A DNA stretch of 64,000 bases from Nostoc sp. MG11. Its GTDB lineage: Bacteria; Cyanobacteriota; Cyanobacteriia; Cyanobacteriales; Nostocaceae. A program made the translations under genes and the position numbers. Shown one piece after another: positions 62,323-64,000 of the stretch. Where the stretch lies: the NCBI RefSeq assembly GCF_014904695.1, contig NZ_JACXXN010000006.1, positions 62,001 to 126,000 on the forward strand. The letters run 5' to 3'. A model generated the notes under the pieces. It was not told the origin of the DNA and searched no databases. It was given only the letters and a program-made list of their open reading frames with translations. Numbering within the stretch: the stretch's first letter is position 1; every line of letters begins with the position of its first letter.

Positions 62323-64000
62323 ATGAGAGAAATCCTTTATTTAGAAATTCCGACTCCGGATACGGCGTCTGTACGTAACTGGTTGCAAACAGATTTTAAA
62401 CCAGGAAATGGGGAAAAGGTGCTGACCCCGGAAGGCTTTCGCCTGAGAACACCTGCTGGAACTACAAATGCTAGTGAGGCTATTCCCAAAAAATTACCTA
62501 GTGAACTTTCTGTATTTGTCTGGTCAGTGCAACGAACTACCTATCTGAAAATCTTCCGTTGGGCAGATCAACACTTTCCTGGAGAGGGGCAAATCCTGCA
62601 ACGTCTGACCACAGAAATCAGAAGCCGTTTTCCGCATCACTACCCAGAACCGCCTGCGATTGATCTATCCCAACAATCAATTTTTGCAGCACTAAGCTCT
62701 GTCTATCCCCTCACAGTTAAGTATTTTCAGAAAATGCCCAATGGTGAATATGACCTAAAGCGTGCCTATTGGTGGGAACAAAGATGGCGTGAAGGGGTAC
62801 GCAATCCCCAGGAGCCGCGTCAAGTTGTGTTTTCCCAATCAGTAGGAACAAGAGCAGGGGGAGCAGGGGGAGCAGGGGGAGCAGGGGGAGCAGGGGGAGC
62901 AGGGGGAGCAGGGGAAGCAGGGGGAGCAGGGGAAGCAGGGGGAGCAGAGAGAAGTCTGAGCGGCGGCTTCCGCCGCTCAGAACTTCTCCTGTCGGAGACG
63001 CTACGCGAACGGGGGGGGGATAGGAAAATAACATCCTCCTCATCTTGCACCTACGACATCATCTATATTGGTGGCGCGTTAGGTGTGATTCATGCGGCAG
63101 TGATGGCAAAACTGGGATATAGAGTCTTGCTACTGGAGCGAATGCCTTTTGGACGGATGAATCGGGAATGGAATATTTCACGCGATGAGATTCAAAGCTT
63201 AGTTAACCTGGGTTTGGCAACGCCCGCTGAGTTAGAAACTATCATTGCTAGAGAGTACAAAGACGGATTCAATAAATTTTTTGATGCCAATAATCCATCC
63301 AAACTGCGATCGCCTGTCTTACACACACCCACAGTGCTAAATTTAGGCTTAGATTCCGAGAAGTGGCTACGGATGTGTGGTCAAAAATTACAAGCAGCAG
63401 GCGGTGAAATCTCCGATGAAACAGAGTTTATCCGCGCAGATATTGACAAATCACAAGTAATCGTTACAGTTAAGCATTTACCCAGTCAAACTGAGAAGCA
63501 ACTAAGTGGACGACTGTTAGTAGATGCAATGGGATCTGCGTCTCCAATTGCCTGGCAATTAAACGGTGGTCGTGCCTTTGACAGTGTATGTCCGACAGTA
63601 GGAGCAGTAATTGAGGGCGGATTTGAGCCGGAAGTGTGGGATTCTCAGTATGGAGATGTTCTTTATAGTCACGGGGATATCTCGCGGGGAAGACAGTTGA
63701 TTTGGGAATTGTTTCCTGGAGCAGATGAAGAACTGACAATTTATTTATTTCATTACCACGAAGTAAATCCGCAAAATCCCGGTTCATTGTTGGAGATGTA
63801 CGAAGACTTCTTCACTATTTTGCCAGAGTATCGTAGATGCGATATGGACAAATTGGTGTGGAAAAAGCCGACATTTGGCTATATACCGGGACATTTTAGT
63901 ATAGACAGTAGCGATCGCACAGTTGCCTTTGATAGATTGATTGCGATCGGTGATGCTGCATCACTCCAGTCTCCCCTGGTTTTTACTGGGTTTGGTTCCC
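62323..64000 (+). CDS. CruA/CruP-family lycopene cyclase-like FAD protein (3' end beyond window)
   Basis: The frame runs 559 codons to the window edge with no stop. An N-terminal domain (about 1-175, with [25 protein letters not shown]) is specific to the family; the FAD motif is [23 protein letters not shown] (about 243-265), followed by [17 protein letters not shown] and, near the edge, [18 protein letters not shown]. The family cyclises lycopene (CruA) or acts in carotenoid protection (CruP); I cannot tell which. About 65 residues of repeat-encoded Gly/Ala-rich sequence separate the N-domain from the FAD motif. Confidence 0.85.
   Translation, partial: MREILYLEIPTPDTASVRNWLQTDFKPGNGEKVLTPEGFRLRTPAGTTNASEAIPKKLPSELSVFVWSVQRTTYLKIFRWADQHFPGEGQILQRLTTEIRSRFPHHYPEPPAIDLSQQSIFAALSSVYPLTVKYFQKMPNGEYDLKRAYWWEQRWREGVRNPQEPRQVVFSQSVGTRAGGAGGAGGAGGAGGAGGAGEAGGAGEAGGAERSLSGGFRRSELLLSETLRERGGDRKITSSSSCTYDIIYIGGALGVIHAAVMAKLGYRVLLLERMPFGRMNREWNISRDEIQSLVNLGLATPAELETIIAREYKDGFNKFFDANNPSKLRSPVLHTPTVLNLGLDSEKWLRMCGQKLQAAGGEISDETEFIRADIDKSQVIVTVKHLPSQTEKQLSGRLLVDAMGSASPIAWQLNGGRAFDSVCPTVGAVIEGGFEPEVWDSQYGDVLYSHGDISRGRQLIWELFPGADEELTIYLFHYHEVNPQNPGSLLEMYEDFFTILPEYRRCDMDKLVWKKPTFGYIPGHFSIDSSDRTVAFDRLIAIGDAASLQSPLVFTGFGS
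62854..62988. repeat. 9-bp tandem array and 40-bp palindrome inside the CruA/P gene
   Basis: Ten units of GCAGGGGGA (62854-62943, two of them with GAA at the end) encode Ala-Gly-Gly. Directly after them a near-perfect palindrome spans 62949-62988, with arms GAGAAGTCTGAGCGGCGG and its mirror. All lengths preserve the reading frame. Confidence 0.9.

Noticed and set aside
62717-63050. Pro/Leu-rich minus-strand frames over the 9-bp array
   Set aside because: Antisense of the GCAGGGGGA repeat inside the CruA/P gene; open only through the repeat.

Overview
The window is chromosomal DNA from a filamentous, heterocyst-forming type cyanobacterium (Nostoc/Anabaena-like). The evidence is frequent HIP1 octamers (GCGATCGC), many heptameric STRR-type arrays, a plant/cyanobacterial ndhA-I-G-E cluster, crtH, a fused thiO/thiG gene, psb34, and a Pix/Hmp-type chemotaxis operon. 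Most genes are ordinary housekeeping genes; the unusual content lies in the repeats and in decaying genes.

Layout. 0-8 kb: VapBC-like pair cut by the window edge, orphan sugar-binding protein, MFS transporter, accD, pilD, leuB. 8-20 kb: pentapeptide protein, beta-lactamase-fold protein, crtH, a candidate small RNA upstream of crtH, upp, YggT and several cyanobacterial hypotheticals, a repeat-rich gap (15.0-15.8 kb), a quinone oxidoreductase and a large membrane pentapeptide protein. 20-29 kb: DUF4079 and DM13 proteins, a cellulose-synthase-like GT2 enzyme, a nonsense-interrupted Uma2 gene, two tandem GT39-like membrane glycosyltransferases, a wrecked Ser/Thr kinase gene and an N-acyltransferase. 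29-36 kb: nadK, ndhE, ndhG, ndhI, ndhA (NDH-1 complex), gltA, sixA. 36-41 kb: truncated PIN toxin remnant, DHH phosphoesterase, HNH protein, alr, tRNA-Leu(UAG). 41-50 kb: five-gene chemotaxis-like operon (PATAN-REC, CheY, CheW, MCP, hybrid CheA). 50-55 kb: RHH-TOBE protein with palindromic operators, DUF427, a 21-bp tandem array, a DUF433 antitoxin with a frameshifted DUF5615 toxin, TPR protein, psb34. 55-64 kb: a MITE-like element, thiO/thiG, a decayed 2Fe-2S ferredoxin-like gene, cimA, a frameshifted methyltransferase and the start of a CruA/CruP-type lycopene cyclase gene.

Two themes stand out. (1) Repeats have entered genes in frame: cimA has a 42-bp palindromic element (14 codons) between 10-bp direct repeats; the CruA/P gene has a (9 bp)x10 array plus a palindrome in front of its FAD motif; the 16.8-kb membrane protein has an N-terminus made of repeat DNA; the ThiO-ThiG linker has heptamer repeats. 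(2) At least six genes are visibly broken: two nonsense mutations with the family C-terminus still readable downstream, one double frameshift, one single frameshift, one internal deletion and one 5' truncation. In addition, two separate loci carry 21-bp-period arrays, and a candidate ~70-nt RNA with a consensus promoter, an anti-Shine-Dalgarno stretch and an intrinsic terminator lies between crtH and upp.

Metabolic links: CimA (citramalate) and LeuB serve the pyruvate route to isoleucine, and LeuB also serves leucine; AccD, GltA and CimA all draw on acetyl-CoA; CrtH and the CruA/P protein belong to carotenoid synthesis; NadK and the ndh genes both concern NAD(P)H.
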